Origin: CAKRHR01 sp964423195
GTDB lineage: Bacteria; Bacillota; Clostridia; Lachnospirales; Lachnospiraceae
Length of the DNA stretch: 13,868 nt
NCBI GenBank assembly: GCA_964423195.1
Contig: CAYRDY010000058.1
Span: 1 to 13,868, forward strand
Direction: 5' to 3'
Positions 13,855 to 13,868 of this stretch are shown piece after piece. The stretch's first letter is position 1, and every line of letters begins with the position of its first letter. A model generated the notes under the pieces. The model worked only from the letters and a program-made list of their open reading frames with translations, had not been told where the DNA came from and did not search any database. The position numbers were made by a program, and so were the translations under genes.

Positions 13855-13868
13855 GAAGAATGTGCAAT

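Noticed and set aside
13727..13867. N-terminal extension of the aminotransferase to the window edge
   Set aside because: The stretch contains a good promoter and the ribosome binding site for the ATG at 13726; the encoded residues are not family-like.
1..13868. tRNA or rRNA genes
   Set aside because: No cloverleaf with a TTCGANNC-type arm or rRNA-like segment was found in the intergenic regions.

Overview
The window looks like chromosomal DNA from a GC-rich Firmicute, most likely a Clostridia/Lachnospiraceae-type anaerobe. The evidence is strong GGAGG-type ribosome binding sites before most genes, sigma-A-like TTGaca/TATAAT promoters, ATGA-coupled operons, a clostridial-style pur cluster and a VanZ-like protein. 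The organism call is inference from protein style and layout, not from a marker gene.

Layout. (1) 5-2908 (+): potA-potB-potC, the ATPase and two permeases of a spermidine/putrescine-type ABC importer, with a 23-codon mini-ORF wedged between potB and potC. No substrate-binding protein gene follows. (2) 2908-3181: two sets of about 29-bp degenerate tandem repeats on either side of a bidirectional terminator, between the convergent potC and exchanger genes. (3) 3169-4203 (-): a CaCA-family cation exchanger with its own promoter and an antisense terminator-like hairpin inside its linker. (4) 4204-4482: divergent control region with good promoters for both flanking genes, a perfect inverted repeat and a roughly 100-nt GC-rich leader before pyrE. 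(5) 4483-10941 (+): one long apparent operon, pyrE - small membrane ORF - vanZ-like - purE - purF - purM - purN - [100-N assembly gap] - purD, closed by a strong hairpin terminator. purH, which commonly sits between purN and purD, may be hidden in the gap. (6) 11023-12357 (-): an AAA_14/DUF4143 ATPase with a PD-(D/E)XK-like C-terminal motif. It is preceded by an AT-rich leader carrying three perfect TGTGA-N6-TCACA palindromes at an exact 32-bp period, immediately downstream of its promoter. (7) 12542-13726 (-): a class I/II PLP-dependent aminotransferase with its own promoter.

How the genes work together. The central operon makes nucleotides: PyrE converts orotate to OMP, and PurF, PurD, PurN, PurM and PurE cover five purine steps. 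purC, purL/Q/S, purK, purB and purH are not visible here. The pot genes import polyamines and the exchanger moves Ca2+/Na+. The ATPase locus looks like an accessory insertion with dedicated regulation.

The least ordinary structures are the 32-bp palindrome array at the ATPase gene, the duplicated start signal and mini-ORF between potB and potC, the mirrored tandem repeats around the pot/exchanger terminator, and the sequence-divergent glutaminase domain of PurF.
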